From Kribbella flavida DSM 17836 (GTDB lineage Bacteria > Actinomycetota > Actinomycetes > Propionibacteriales > Kribbellaceae), in the NCBI RefSeq assembly GCF_000024345.1, contig NC_013729.1, forward strand, positions 4,836,001 to 4,900,000: 64,000 nucleotides of DNA, in the 5' to 3' direction. A program made the position numbers and the translations under genes. A model generated the notes under the pieces. It saw only the letters and a program-made list of their open reading frames with translations. It ran no database searches and had not been told where the DNA came from. Of this stretch, positions 25,767 through 33,513 are shown in pieces (within the stretch, counting starts at the first letter, position 1; each line of letters begins with the position of its first letter).

Positions 25767-26586
25767 CCGTTCCCACCGGCTCGCCTCGACGGCCACCACC
25801 CACCTGCTCGCGGTGATCGTGTCGGCCGTCTGCGCGGCTCCGGTCCTGGTGGTGCTGATCGCGTCGCTGAAGAGCCTGAGCACCTTCGACAACCTGTCGC
25901 CGTTCACCGGCGGCTGGACCCTGGCGAACTACGCCGAACTGCTGACCGGCGGCCAGCTTCCGCGCTGGGTGCTGAACAGCCTGCTCGTCGGGGTCGTGGT
26001 GACCGCGCTGACGGTGGTGATCGACCTGATGGCCGGCTTCGCGTTCGCCAAACTGCGATTCCGGGGCCGGGAGCCACTGTTCCTGCTGCTGATCAGCACG
26101 ATGATGCTGCCGTTCTCGATCACGCTGGTACCGACATACCTGCTGGTGGCGCGGTACGGGCTGGTCGACACGTTCCCAGGGCTAATCCTGCCGGCGCTGT
26201 CTGGGCCGCTCGGCGTCTACCTGATGCGGCAGTTCATCAAAGGGATCCCTGACGCGTTGCTGGAGGCCGCGACGATTGACGGCGCCTCGCTGCCGCGGAT
26301 CTTCCTCCAGATCGTCGTGCCGCTGTGCCGCCAACCGATGGCGGTGCTGACGGTGTTCACGTTCGTGGGCACCTGGAACAGCTTCCTCTGGCCACTGCTG
26401 ATCGCGCAGAGCGACTCGATGAAGACCCTGACCGTCGGCATCGCGACGGCCAACCTGCAGTTCGAACGCAACCTCGGCACGATCACCGCGCAGGCGATCA
26501 TCAGCCTGGTGCCGATGCTGATCCTGTTCGTCGCGTTCCAGCGGTTCTTCGTCAAGGGGATCACCGCCGGTGCGTTCAAGGGATAG
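25759..26586 (+). CDS. ABC sugar transporter permease (MalG-like)
   Basis: A 275-residue permease with six helices. The EAA loop is DALLEAATIDGASLPRIFLQ near residues 165-185. The N-terminal periplasmic segment FDNLSPFTGGWTLANYAELL is typical for MalG-type subunits of carbohydrate importers. It overlaps the preceding permease by eight bases and is followed 25 bases later by the SDR gene, with a ribosome site in the gap. Confidence 0.93.
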   Translation: MTDRSHRLASTATTHLLAVIVSAVCAAPVLVVLIASLKSLSTFDNLSPFTGGWTLANYAELLTGGQLPRWVLNSLLVGVVVTALTVVIDLMAGFAFAKLRFRGREPLFLLLISTMMLPFSITLVPTYLLVARYGLVDTFPGLILPALSGPLGVYLMRQFIKGIPDALLEAATIDGASLPRIFLQIVVPLCRQPMAVLTVFTFVGTWNSFLWPLLIAQSDSMKTLTVGIATANLQFERNLGTITAQAIISLVPMLILFVAFQRFFVKGITAGAFKG

Positions 26587-26611
26587 CTCGAGGTCACGAA
26601 GGAGTGATGGG

Positions 26612-27379
26612 ATGCTGGCGGTCGTCGCTGGTGCCGGTGGCGGGATTGGCCGGGCGTGTGCCCGCGCCCTGGCGGTCGAGCATGACGTGGTGCTGTGCGT
26701 CGACCGCGACGAGCAGGCCGCGGCTGCCACCGCGGCCTCGCTGAACGGCGGGACCGACGCTCGATCGGGCCGACCGGGCGACGAGGTCCGGGCGGTGGCG
26801 TTCGTCGCCGACGCCGAGAACCCGGAGTTCGGCGCGTCGGTCGCGCGCCGGGCCGCGGAGTTCGGGTCGGTGCGGTCGGCCGTCTACGCGATCGCGCATG
26901 AGGAGCACGTCCCGGCCGGGCAGCTCAGCCGCGCGTCGATGATGCGCAGTCTGACCGTCGGACCGGTCGCCGCGTTCGAGTTCTTCCGTGCCCTGCCGCC
27001 GGCTGCCGGTGCATCGTACGTCACGATCGGTTCTCTGCATGCGTCCGAGCCGTTCCAGAACTGCCTGGGCTACAACGCCGCTCACGGCGCGCTCGCCCAG
27101 GTGGTCCGAACGCTGGCGCACGAGTGGGCCGAACGCAGGATCCGGGTCAACGCCGTGGTTCCGGGCTGGATCGCGACCCCCGGCGAAGAAGCGTTCTACG
27201 GTGCGGATACCCTGGCGAAGGCTGCCGCCGGGCTTCCCTTCGGTGCGCTCGGCCGACCGGAACAGGTCGCCGATGCCGTGGCCTTCCTGGCCTCCGACGC
27301 CGCGGCGTACATCTCCGGATCGTTCCTGACCGTCGACGGCGGACTGTCGGTGTCGCTGGCCCGACTGCCGGGGATCTGA
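26612..27379 (+). CDS. SDR-family oxidoreductase with a His in place of the catalytic Lys
   Basis: A 255-residue short-chain dehydrogenase. The nucleotide motif is VVAGAGGGIGRACA at residues 4-17, and VDRDEQAAA after the second strand suggests NAD. The Ser region is VTIGSLHASEPF and the catalytic-site motif reads YNAAHGAL near residue 154, so the Lys of the usual YxxxK is replaced by His. The C-terminal DGGLSVS is normal. In the operon context it could oxidise a sugar or lactone intermediate, but the replaced Lys may reduce or change activity. GAAGGAG precedes the ATG at 26612. It ends two bases before the PIG-L gene. Confidence 0.88.
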   Translation: MLAVVAGAGGGIGRACARALAVEHDVVLCVDRDEQAAAATAASLNGGTDARSGRPGDEVRAVAFVADAENPEFGASVARRAAEFGSVRSAVYAIAHEEHVPAGQLSRASMMRSLTVGPVAAFEFFRALPPAAGASYVTIGSLHASEPFQNCLGYNAAHGALAQVVRTLAHEWAERRIRVNAVVPGWIATPGEEAFYGADTLAKAAAGLPFGALGRPEQVADAVAFLASDAAAYISGSFLTVDGGLSVSLARLPGI

Positions 27380-27380
27380 G

Positions 27381-28103
27381 ATGCGTTACGTCTGCGTCTT
27401 CGCCCATCCCGACGACGAGATGCGCTGCCTCGGGACGTTGCTGCGGCTCCACGAGGCCGGGCACGAGATCGCCTTCGTCACCCTGACCGCAGGCGACAAG
27501 GGACTGCCGTTCCACCCGCCGGACCAGCAGGCCAAGGCCGCCGAGATCCGGGCCGTGGAGATGCGGTCGGTCGCCGCCGAGTTCGACGCCGGCTACGTCT
27601 GCCTGGACCGGGAGGACGGATTCGCCTTCGAGGACGCGCAGCTGCGGCGGGACATGATTACCGTCCTGCGACAGCTGCGGGCGGAGGTGGTCTTCACCCA
27701 CTGGACCACCGACTACAACCCCGATCACGCGCTGACCGCCAAGCTAGTCACGGACGGTGCATTGCTCGCTCCCCTGGCGTCGTTCGCGCCCGGCACCGCC
27801 CCGTTGCCTGCCGCACCGCGGATTTGGTACGTCGACCCCGGCCCTGGACACTGCTTCGAGGCCACCCACTTCGTTGCCTACAGCCCGGTCCACGCCGATC
27901 GTAAGGCCGCGCTGATCAGGCGGCACCGCAGCCAGATGGAGGTGATGCGCGAACTGAGCGGCGAGGACTACGCCGATCACCTGCTGGAGTACGACCGCGT
28001 CACCGGGCGCCGGCTGATGGCAGGTCCGGCGGAGGCCTTCCGGCCGTGCCTGACCGAACGCAGGATTCCTTGGCCGTCGGACCTCCCTGGCCGTCTCGGC
28101 TGA
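27381..28103 (+). CDS. PIG-L/LmbE-family zinc deacetylase
   Basis: A 240-residue enzyme. The zinc motif AHPDDE is at residues 8-13, and the third ligand region is DYNPDHALT near 113. Family members remove acetyl groups from GlcNAc-containing substrates (GlcNAc-PI, GlcNAc-inositol in mycothiol synthesis, N-acetylated amino sugars). In this operon, with a GH20 enzyme in the same likely regulon, deacetylation of an imported amino sugar is the natural guess. It is last in the plus-strand operon and converges on the DapA-family gene with a 61-base gap. Confidence 0.9.
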   Translation: MRYVCVFAHPDDEMRCLGTLLRLHEAGHEIAFVTLTAGDKGLPFHPPDQQAKAAEIRAVEMRSVAAEFDAGYVCLDREDGFAFEDAQLRRDMITVLRQLRAEVVFTHWTTDYNPDHALTAKLVTDGALLAPLASFAPGTAPLPAAPRIWYVDPGPGHCFEATHFVAYSPVHADRKAALIRRHRSQMEVMRELSGEDYADHLLEYDRVTGRRLMAGPAEAFRPCLTERRIPWPSDLPGRLG

Positions 28104-28164
28104 TCCGGCGGGCGCGGACGGACACGCCGGTGCTGCCCGCAACGAACCGCGACCGCCGCCGGCT

Positions 28165-29115
28165 TCACCCGAGCGCGGGCAGCCGGTCGGCGAACTCGGC
28201 GAGGAAGCGGTCGACCATCCGGACCTCTTCGGCGTCGAGGCGGTGGGCTGGCTCACGGCAGTAGGCGCTGGCAAACAGGCCGCGCCGGACCGAAATCAGC
28301 TTCTCGGCGGCGATGATGCGTTCGGTGTCGAGCATCCAGTAGGAGATGTAGGGCAACAGCCGCCGGTGCAGCTCGTAGCCGGACTCGGCCACGTCCGGGT
28401 CCGAGGCTGTGAGGCGCTGCCAGATCTCGACGTAGATCTCGGTGAAGGAGCAACCGGGCTGCGTGCCGACCGCGCCCCGGCGTACGGCGTCGGGCAGTTG
28501 CACGCCGGCGTACCCCTCGACCGCAGGCAGGGGTGGGTTCCGGGCGGCCAGCTCGGCGATCAGGGCACCCGGCGGGGAGGACTCCACCTTGACCAGGCGG
28601 AGGTTGGGGTGCCGCTCGCGGATTGTGCCGAGGGTCGCCGCGTCCAGGCTCGTGCCCGTCTCGGTGGGTGCGTACTGCAGCACCAGCGGGATCGGGTCGA
28701 CAGCCTCCAGCACCGCACAGATGTGGTCGACGAGGGACCGGCGCGACGGCGTGAGGAAGTGCGGGGGCAACAGGTTGATCACGTCGGCGCCGGCCGCCAC
28801 CACGGCGCGGGCGCGCCGAACCGCCAGGATGGTCGCGTGATCCTGGACGGCGACCACAGCGGCTACGTCGTTGAGGTGGCGGGTGCGGGAGAGCAGGATG
28901 TGCGTCAGCCGCCACCGCTCGTCCTCGGACAGCTTGTGGAACTCCGAGGCGAAGCCGGGGAACATCACGCTTGTCACTCCGCACGACAGCACGTACTGCA
29001 CCAGGCGCTCGAAGCCGTCGAAGTCGACCTCTCCCTGATCGGTGAACGGGACCGCCAGGACCGGCGACACGCCACGGACCAGCAGGGACGCGTCCACTGC
29101 GAGCTCAACTGTCAT
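28165..29115 (-). CDS. DapA-family (dihydrodipicolinate synthase/N-acetylneuraminate lyase-like) aldolase
   Basis: A 316-residue class I aldolase-type barrel. PVLAVPFTDQGEVDFDGFER opens the fold. The Tyr in LVLQYAPTETG and the Schiff-base Lys in LRLVKVESSP (near residue 173) are the catalytic pair of the family. Relatives include 2-keto-3-deoxy-gluconate aldolase and 5-keto-4-deoxy-glucarate dehydratase, which act after enolase-family sugar-acid dehydratases. It lies 37 bases downstream of the amidohydrolase gene, in the same direction, so the two should be co-transcribed and controlled from the palindrome at 30040. Confidence 0.9.
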   Translation of the reverse strand: MTVELAVDASLLVRGVSPVLAVPFTDQGEVDFDGFERLVQYVLSCGVTSVMFPGFASEFHKLSEDERWRLTHILLSRTRHLNDVAAVVAVQDHATILAVRRARAVVAAGADVINLLPPHFLTPSRRSLVDHICAVLEAVDPIPLVLQYAPTETGTSLDAATLGTIRERHPNLRLVKVESSPPGALIAELAARNPPLPAVEGYAGVQLPDAVRRGAVGTQPGCSFTEIYVEIWQRLTASDPDVAESGYELHRRLLPYISYWMLDTERIIAAEKLISVRRGLFASAYCREPAHRLDAEEVRMVDRFLAEFADRLPALG

Positions 29116-29152
29116 CAGAGGTTCCCTTCCAGGGGTTGCCGGTCGGCGCTGG

Positions 29153-30028
29153 TCACGCCGGAAGCCGAAGGCCGAGTGCCGCCAGCGCGTCGGCGTGCAC
29201 GATCTGGTCGATCACGTGCTCCGGCACGCGCGGCAGCTTGGTGCCCTCGAGCATGTCGTTGACCGTTCGCAGCCCGGCGATCGCCTCGCCGCTGGTGGCG
29301 ATCGGGAAGTCCGAGCCGAGCAGCAGTTTGCCGGCCGCGCCCCACTCGACGGCGTTGATCAGCGACTGGTACAGGACCCAGGGCCGCAGGTAGATCGACG
29401 ACACGTCGGCGTACACGTGCGGATGCTTGCGGATCGTCACGACGGTCTCGCGGCTCCACGGGTGTCCCATGTGCGCCATCACGATGCGCAGCTCCGGAAA
29501 GCGCAGGGCAACCTCGTCGGTCACCAGCGGATAGGTGTACCGCAGCGGGGCGTGCCGGATCGGCGAGGCGCCCTGGTGGAACAGGATCGGCAGTCCGTGC
29601 TGCTCACAGTAGGCGTAGAACCGCAGCGCCGCGTCACCCAGCGGGTCGAAGTCCTGGTAATTCGGTCCGAGCTTCACGCCGACCAATCCGAGCTCACGGC
29701 ACCGGTCCGCCTCCTCCAGAGCGTCCGGACGGGTCGGATTCACCGACATGAAGCCGATGCGTCGTGCCGGGTCCGCCGCGACGAACTCGGCCGTAGCGGT
29801 GTTGCAGCGCTCCGGCGGATGAGGAATGCCGACGGCGCTCAGCGGATCGTCGACCGCGATGTTGAACACGATCGACACGTCAGCGGCGCTCACGGCCTCG
29901 TCGTAGTCCCCCCAGGAATTGGTGGTCACCACCGGCCGGTCTGTCCGCCAGTTGTCGTAGCTGCGGCGCTCGCCGGCGGGCACCGCGCTCCGGTGCGTGG
30001 GGGTGTGGGTGTGCACGTCGACAATCAT
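29153..30028 (-). CDS. Amidohydrolase family 2 enzyme (possible sugar lactonase)
   Basis: A 291-residue metal-dependent hydrolase. The metal motif HTH is at residues 6-8 (VDVHTHTP). Further ligands are His in LPILFHQG and His in VMAHMGHPW, and the Asp in LLLGSDFPI. These place it in the Amidohydro_2 group with ACMSD-like decarboxylases and 2-pyrone or L-fuconate lactonases. Next to a sugar-acid dehydratase and a DapA-type aldolase, opening of a sugar lactone is the most plausible role, but a decarboxylase cannot be excluded. No strong ribosome site precedes the ATG at 30028; the next ATG is far inside. Confidence 0.88.
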   Translation of the reverse strand: MIVDVHTHTPTHRSAVPAGERRSYDNWRTDRPVVTTNSWGDYDEAVSAADVSIVFNIAVDDPLSAVGIPHPPERCNTATAEFVAADPARRIGFMSVNPTRPDALEEADRCRELGLVGVKLGPNYQDFDPLGDAALRFYAYCEQHGLPILFHQGASPIRHAPLRYTYPLVTDEVALRFPELRIVMAHMGHPWSRETVVTIRKHPHVYADVSSIYLRPWVLYQSLINAVEWGAAGKLLLGSDFPIATSGEAIAGLRTVNDMLEGTKLPRVPEHVIDQIVHADALAALGLRLPA

Positions 30029-30039
30029 TAAGCGCCGAT

Positions 30040-30055
30040 CTTCCGTATCTCGAAG
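30040..30055 (-). promoter_or_regulatory. IclR-type operator before the amidohydrolase operon
   Basis: CTTCCGTATCTCGAAG is a 16-base imperfect palindrome 11 bases upstream of the amidohydrolase start. It matches the sites at 12802 and 30946 (consensus YTTCGRKATWYBGAAR, either strand). A further AT-rich TCGATATACGA follows 20 bases away, possibly a weak second site. Confidence 0.55.
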
Positions 30056-30142
30056 ATAAATATCGATATACGAATCGTATTGCCTACGCCCCAGTGCCGC
30101 AAGACGCGTGGTGCCCGAGCTGCCCGCGCCGGTGCGAGCCGG

Positions 30143-30922
30143 TCAGGCCGGCGCGCCGAGCTCGCGGGAGATGATGCGGCCGAGCTCGACCAGTTCGGTC
30201 TGCGCGGTCTTGCGGTTGCGGCCGCTGAGGTCCTTCGCGAAGCCGGTGACCCCGACCGCTCCCCCGACCCGGCCGGTCGCGTCGAAGAACGGTGCCGCGA
30301 CACAGGCGATGTCGGCCTGCTCCTCCTGGTCCTCCAGTGCGTACCCCCGCTTGCGGACCAGGGCCAGCTCGGCCAGGAACTCCTGCTCCGACAGTGGACG
30401 GCCCTTCGGCCCCTTGCCCTCCGCCCGCTGGGCCAGCAACGGCCGCAGCTCGGCCTCGGGCAGGTGTGCGGCGATCGCCTTGCCGAGCGCGGTCAGGTTG
30501 TACGGCGCGACCTTGCCCGGATAGGTGTCGAACTGGATGAATCCGGGCGTCGCGGCCTTGGCGACGTACACCACTGAGGCGCCGGTCAGCACCCCGATGT
30601 GGACCGGCATCGCCATCGTGTCGGCGAGACGCCGCAGTTGCGGTTGGGCAACCGTCGACAGGTCGGTCTTGCGAACCAGCTGCGTGGCGAGGCCGTACAG
30701 CGTCATCGTCGGGCGCCAGAAGTGACTGCGGCCGACGACCCGGCGGGCAGCGTAGCCACGCTGTTCAAGGGTGTAGACGATCGAAGCGCAGGTGGCCAGC
30801 GGGACGTTCGCCTTCTTCGCCAGCGCGGTCAGGGTGAGATCCTCGTCGGAGGTCACCATCGTCTCCAGGATCGTCAGCGTCCGCGCCACCGCAGGAGACG
30901 GCGATCGGTCGGCGTCCGTCAT
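30143..30922 (-). CDS. IclR-family transcriptional regulator
   Basis: A 259-residue regulator. The winged helix (residues 8-72) includes LTLTALAKKANVPLATCASI and YTLEQRGYAARR. The effector domain (90-255) ends with PFFDATGRVGGAVGVTGFA, the usual phrase in which a conserved surface binds small carboxylic acids. It is transcribed from its own promoter, whose region holds a palindrome 23 bases before the start. Matching palindromes lie before the amidohydrolase operon and the distant GH20 gene, so it is likely the autoregulated controller of all three. Confidence 0.93.
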   Translation of the reverse strand: MTDADRSPSPAVARTLTILETMVTSDEDLTLTALAKKANVPLATCASIVYTLEQRGYAARRVVGRSHFWRPTMTLYGLATQLVRKTDLSTVAQPQLRRLADTMAMPVHIGVLTGASVVYVAKAATPGFIQFDTYPGKVAPYNLTALGKAIAAHLPEAELRPLLAQRAEGKGPKGRPLSEQEFLAELALVRKRGYALEDQEEQADIACVAAPFFDATGRVGGAVGVTGFAKDLSGRNRKTAQTELVELGRIISRELGAPA

Positions 30923-30945
30923 TCTCAGCCCTTCGTCGGATGAGT

Positions 30946-30961
30946 TTTCAGAATACCGAAA
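30946..30961 (-). promoter_or_regulatory. IclR-type operator before the iclR-like gene
   Basis: TTTCAGAATACCGAAA (read on the plus strand) lies 23 bases upstream of the IclR start. Inverted, it aligns with the sites at 12802 and 30040: TTC at positions 2-4, AT near the centre and GAA at 13-15 are constant. Confidence 0.55.
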
Positions 30962-31018
30962 GCTGACCGTTCGAGCCCGTGCCGGGACCGAAACTGGTGC
31001 CGACGGGAGTGTTCTGAG

Positions 31019-31747
31019 TCACCGCGCGGTGAAACCGCCGTCGACTATGACGGTGCTACCGGTCATCGCCCGGGCATCCAGCGCGACGTGCGCGATCGTG
31101 GTCGCCACGTCGGCGGGATCGGCGAGCCCGCCGAGCAGCAACCGGCCCTGCTCCAGCGACAATTGCCGGCGGACATGCTCGGCGCCGACCCCTTGCCGGT
31201 AGGCCGCGAGGTACTCCTCAGTCATGGGCGTCCGGGTGCCGCCCGGGGTCACCGTGTTCACCCGAACGCGCGGTGCCAGTTCGGCGGCCAAATTCACGGT
31301 AAGCCCACCCAGCGCGGCTTTGCTGGCGCCGTACCCCGCATGCCGGTCGATCCCGCGCAGGGCCGAGGTGCTGCCGACGAACACGACACCGGCACCGTCG
31401 GCCAGCACAGGCAGCAGCATGCCCGTCAGCAGGACCGGCGCAGTGACGTTGAGCGCCCACACCGCCTCGAGCTCGGCCCGGCCGGTCGCCGCCAGGCTGC
31501 GCACATCGTCCATCCCGGCGGCGTGCACGACGGCGTGTACGTCGCGTCCAGCGGCCGCCGAGGCCACCGCAGCGATGCCCTCGTCGGTCCTCAGGTCGGC
31601 GACGACTGGCTCAACCCCGTCACCGAGCGCCGTGAGCGCGTCCCGTCGCCGGGCGACACCGAGCACCTGCATGCCCCGCCGCACGAGGTGCCGCGCGACC
31701 GCCGCCCCGATCCCGCTGCTCGCCCCCGTAACCACCGCGTATGCCAT
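31019..31747 (-). CDS. SDR-family oxidoreductase
   Basis: A 242-residue classical short-chain dehydrogenase. The cofactor motif is TGASSGIG (7-14), VARRRDALT suggests NADP, and the active site has Ser in VGSTSALRG and YGASK near residue 140. AAAGGAGG lies six bases before the ATG. It is divergent from the MarR gene at 31825, with inverted repeats in the gap. It probably belongs to the MarR unit rather than to the IclR regulon; its substrate is unknown. Confidence 0.92.
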   Translation of the reverse strand: MAYAVVTGASSGIGAAVARHLVRRGMQVLGVARRRDALTALGDGVEPVVADLRTDEGIAAVASAAAGRDVHAVVHAAGMDDVRSLAATGRAELEAVWALNVTAPVLLTGMLLPVLADGAGVVFVGSTSALRGIDRHAGYGASKAALGGLTVNLAAELAPRVRVNTVTPGGTRTPMTEEYLAAYRQGVGAEHVRRQLSLEQGRLLLGGLADPADVATTIAHVALDARAMTGSTVIVDGGFTAR

Positions 31748-31794
31748 GCGGACCTCCTTTGGTATCGTCAGGTTCTTGACGAACCATCGACCAT

Positions 31795-31812
31795 TTGACA
31801 TGTTCCTGTCAA
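31795..31812 (+). promoter_or_regulatory. MarR-type operator between SDR and MarR genes
   Basis: TTGACA-TGTTCC-TGTCAA is a perfect 6-6-6 inverted repeat just upstream of the MarR start. A second repeat, GGTTC-TTGAC-GAACC, occupies 31771-31785, nearer the SDR gene. Both lie in the divergent promoter region, so the MarR protein probably controls both genes. Confidence 0.5.
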
Positions 31813-31824
31813 GACGGAGCGCTC

Positions 31825-32250
31825 ATGACCGCGAATGACCTATGCGTGAGCTTCTTGGTACGGCAGGCGTGGCTGTCTCTGCGCGCCGCCGTGGCCGACG
31901 CCCTTGCCGCCCACGACTTGTCGGTCGCCCAGTACGCCACACTGCTCGTGCTCGACGAGCAGCCCCGGGCCTCCATCGCCGAGATCGCCCGCGCGGTCGC
32001 CAGCTCGCGGCAGGCCGCCAACGAGCTGGTCGCGGGGATGGAGCGGGCTGGATTAGTGGAGCGACACGCCCACCCGCAGGACCGGCGCACCCAGGAGGTA
32101 CACCTCACCGCCACCGGAAGGCAGCGTCTCCTGGAAGCCCGCCCCGCCGTGCACGAGCGGGAGCACGCCCTGGAGAGCCATATCGATCCGGCCGACCGCG
32201 CATCGGCTCGGGCGTGGCTCACTGCTATGAGCCGAGCGCAGCAGGCGTAA
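31825..32250 (+). CDS. MarR-family transcriptional regulator
   Basis: A 141-residue winged-helix regulator. ISVAQYATLLVL-like LSVAQYATLLVLDEQPRASI leads into the helix-turn-helix IARAVASSRQAANELVAGME, and the wing is RHAHPQDRRTQEVHLT. MarR proteins are dimeric repressors released by small phenolic or oxidising molecules. GGAG lies before the ATG at 31825. It is divergent from the SDR gene and probably autoregulated through the repeats in the gap. Confidence 0.92.
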   Translation: MTANDLCVSFLVRQAWLSLRAAVADALAAHDLSVAQYATLLVLDEQPRASIAEIARAVASSRQAANELVAGMERAGLVERHAHPQDRRTQEVHLTATGRQRLLEARPAVHEREHALESHIDPADRASARAWLTAMSRAQQA

Positions 32251-32463
32251 CGCCCCGTGCCGGTTCCTTCTGCCACCTTGACCCTCGGAAATGTGGACGA
32301 CGCGGAGGGCTCGGGTGAAATCGGCCTTGCGAAGTTCGGGGGCATCGTTCGAACGATCCGGGGTGTCGACGTACCGCTGATCTGGCCCGGCATCGCCACG
32401 CTGCACTCAGACAGACCGCGAGACCAGCAGCCAGGCTCTTGACGACAGGCCGTTCCGCGATCA

Positions 32464-32479
32464 ATCTAAACGCTTAGAT
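32464..32479 (+). promoter_or_regulatory. LacI-type operator upstream of the LacI-led operon
   Basis: ATCTAAACGCTTAGAT is a palindrome with 6-base arms and a central CG, the normal form of LacI/PurR-type operators. It lies 31 bases before the LacI start and is followed by a related half-site near 32487 (AATGCGTATAG). The site would make the regulator and the genes behind it autoregulated. Confidence 0.65.
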
Positions 32480-32510
32480 CTCCGATCAATGCGTATAGAA
32501 CGGATCTTCA

Positions 32511-33497
32511 GTGGCTGATCGAGTAACTCAGGCTGACGTGGCGAAGGCAGCCGGCACGTCGATGGCGGTCGTCAGCTACGTCGTCAACGGCGGCCCGCGG
32601 CCAGTCGCGACGGCGACTCGGCAGCGTGTTCTCGATGCCATCCAGCGCACCGGGTACCGTCCGGACGGCATCGCCCGGGCGCTGGTCGGTGGATCCACGC
32701 TCACCCTCGGTCTCGTCGTACCGGACATTGCCAACGAGTTCTTCGCCGAGTTGGCCGGAGCAGTCGAACAAACGGCCCGGGCCGCCGGACGGACTGTGTT
32801 GCTGGCCAGCTCAGAAGGGAACACCGACTCCGAGCTCGCCCTGCTCGAGACGCTGCTGCAGCGCCGGATCGACGGAGTGGTCATCATTTCGCAGGCTCCA
32901 GAGCTCGCTGACGAACTCCTGGAGCAGGGCAACACTCGCCGGGTGTTCCTCGGCGCCGCGCCGGAGCACGGATCCTCCATCGGCGTCGACAACACCGGCG
33001 GTGCCTTCGCGGCGACACAGCACCTCCTCGAGCACGGCTACGAGCGGATCGCCCTGATCGGCGGACCAGCCGGCGACTCGGTGGCCGAGGACCGGTTGAT
33101 CGGCTGGCAGCAGGCGATGGGGGACCGCGAGGCGCATTTCGTCCATCAGCCGTTCACCGTCGACGGCGGGTACGTCGGTGCACTCGAACTGCTCGGCTCC
33201 GCAACCCCGCCGCAGGCTGTGTTCGCCGCCTCGGACCGGCAAGCAATCGGCCTGCTCCGCGCGGCCGCCGACGAAGGCCTGTCCGTGCCCGATGACCTGG
33301 CCGTCGTCACCTTCGACGGTTCGGCCGCCTCGGCCTACGCCGTTCCGTCGCTGACCACGATCCAGCAACCGATCACCGAGATGGCCGAGCTCGCCGTACG
33401 GCAACTGCTGGATCTTCACGCCGATCCCATCCGCGCAGTACTCGACGTGGCGCTGGTCGTCCGCCGGTCCTGCGGCTGCTCATCCGCCCGCCCCTGA
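32511..33497 (+). CDS. LacI-family transcriptional regulator
   Basis: A 328-residue repressor. The DNA-binding head is VTQADVAKAAGTSMAVVSYV (5-24), with the hinge RPDGIARALVGGST. The effector domain is periplasmic-binding-protein-like (LGLVVPDIANEFFAELAGAV; GVDNTGGAFAATQHLLEHGY; VVTFDGSAAS). It starts with GTG and is followed 16 bases later by the secreted-protein gene, so it heads the operon. The ligand is likely the sugar or nucleoside brought in by the adjacent importer. Confidence 0.92.
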   Translation: MADRVTQADVAKAAGTSMAVVSYVVNGGPRPVATATRQRVLDAIQRTGYRPDGIARALVGGSTLTLGLVVPDIANEFFAELAGAVEQTARAAGRTVLLASSEGNTDSELALLETLLQRRIDGVVIISQAPELADELLEQGNTRRVFLGAAPEHGSSIGVDNTGGAFAATQHLLEHGYERIALIGGPAGDSVAEDRLIGWQQAMGDREAHFVHQPFTVDGGYVGALELLGSATPPQAVFAASDRQAIGLLRAAADEGLSVPDDLAVVTFDGSAASAYAVPSLTTIQQPITEMAELAVRQLLDLHADPIRAVLDVALVVRRSCGCSSARP

Positions 33498-33513
33498 TTC
33501 GTCCGGAGGCTCG

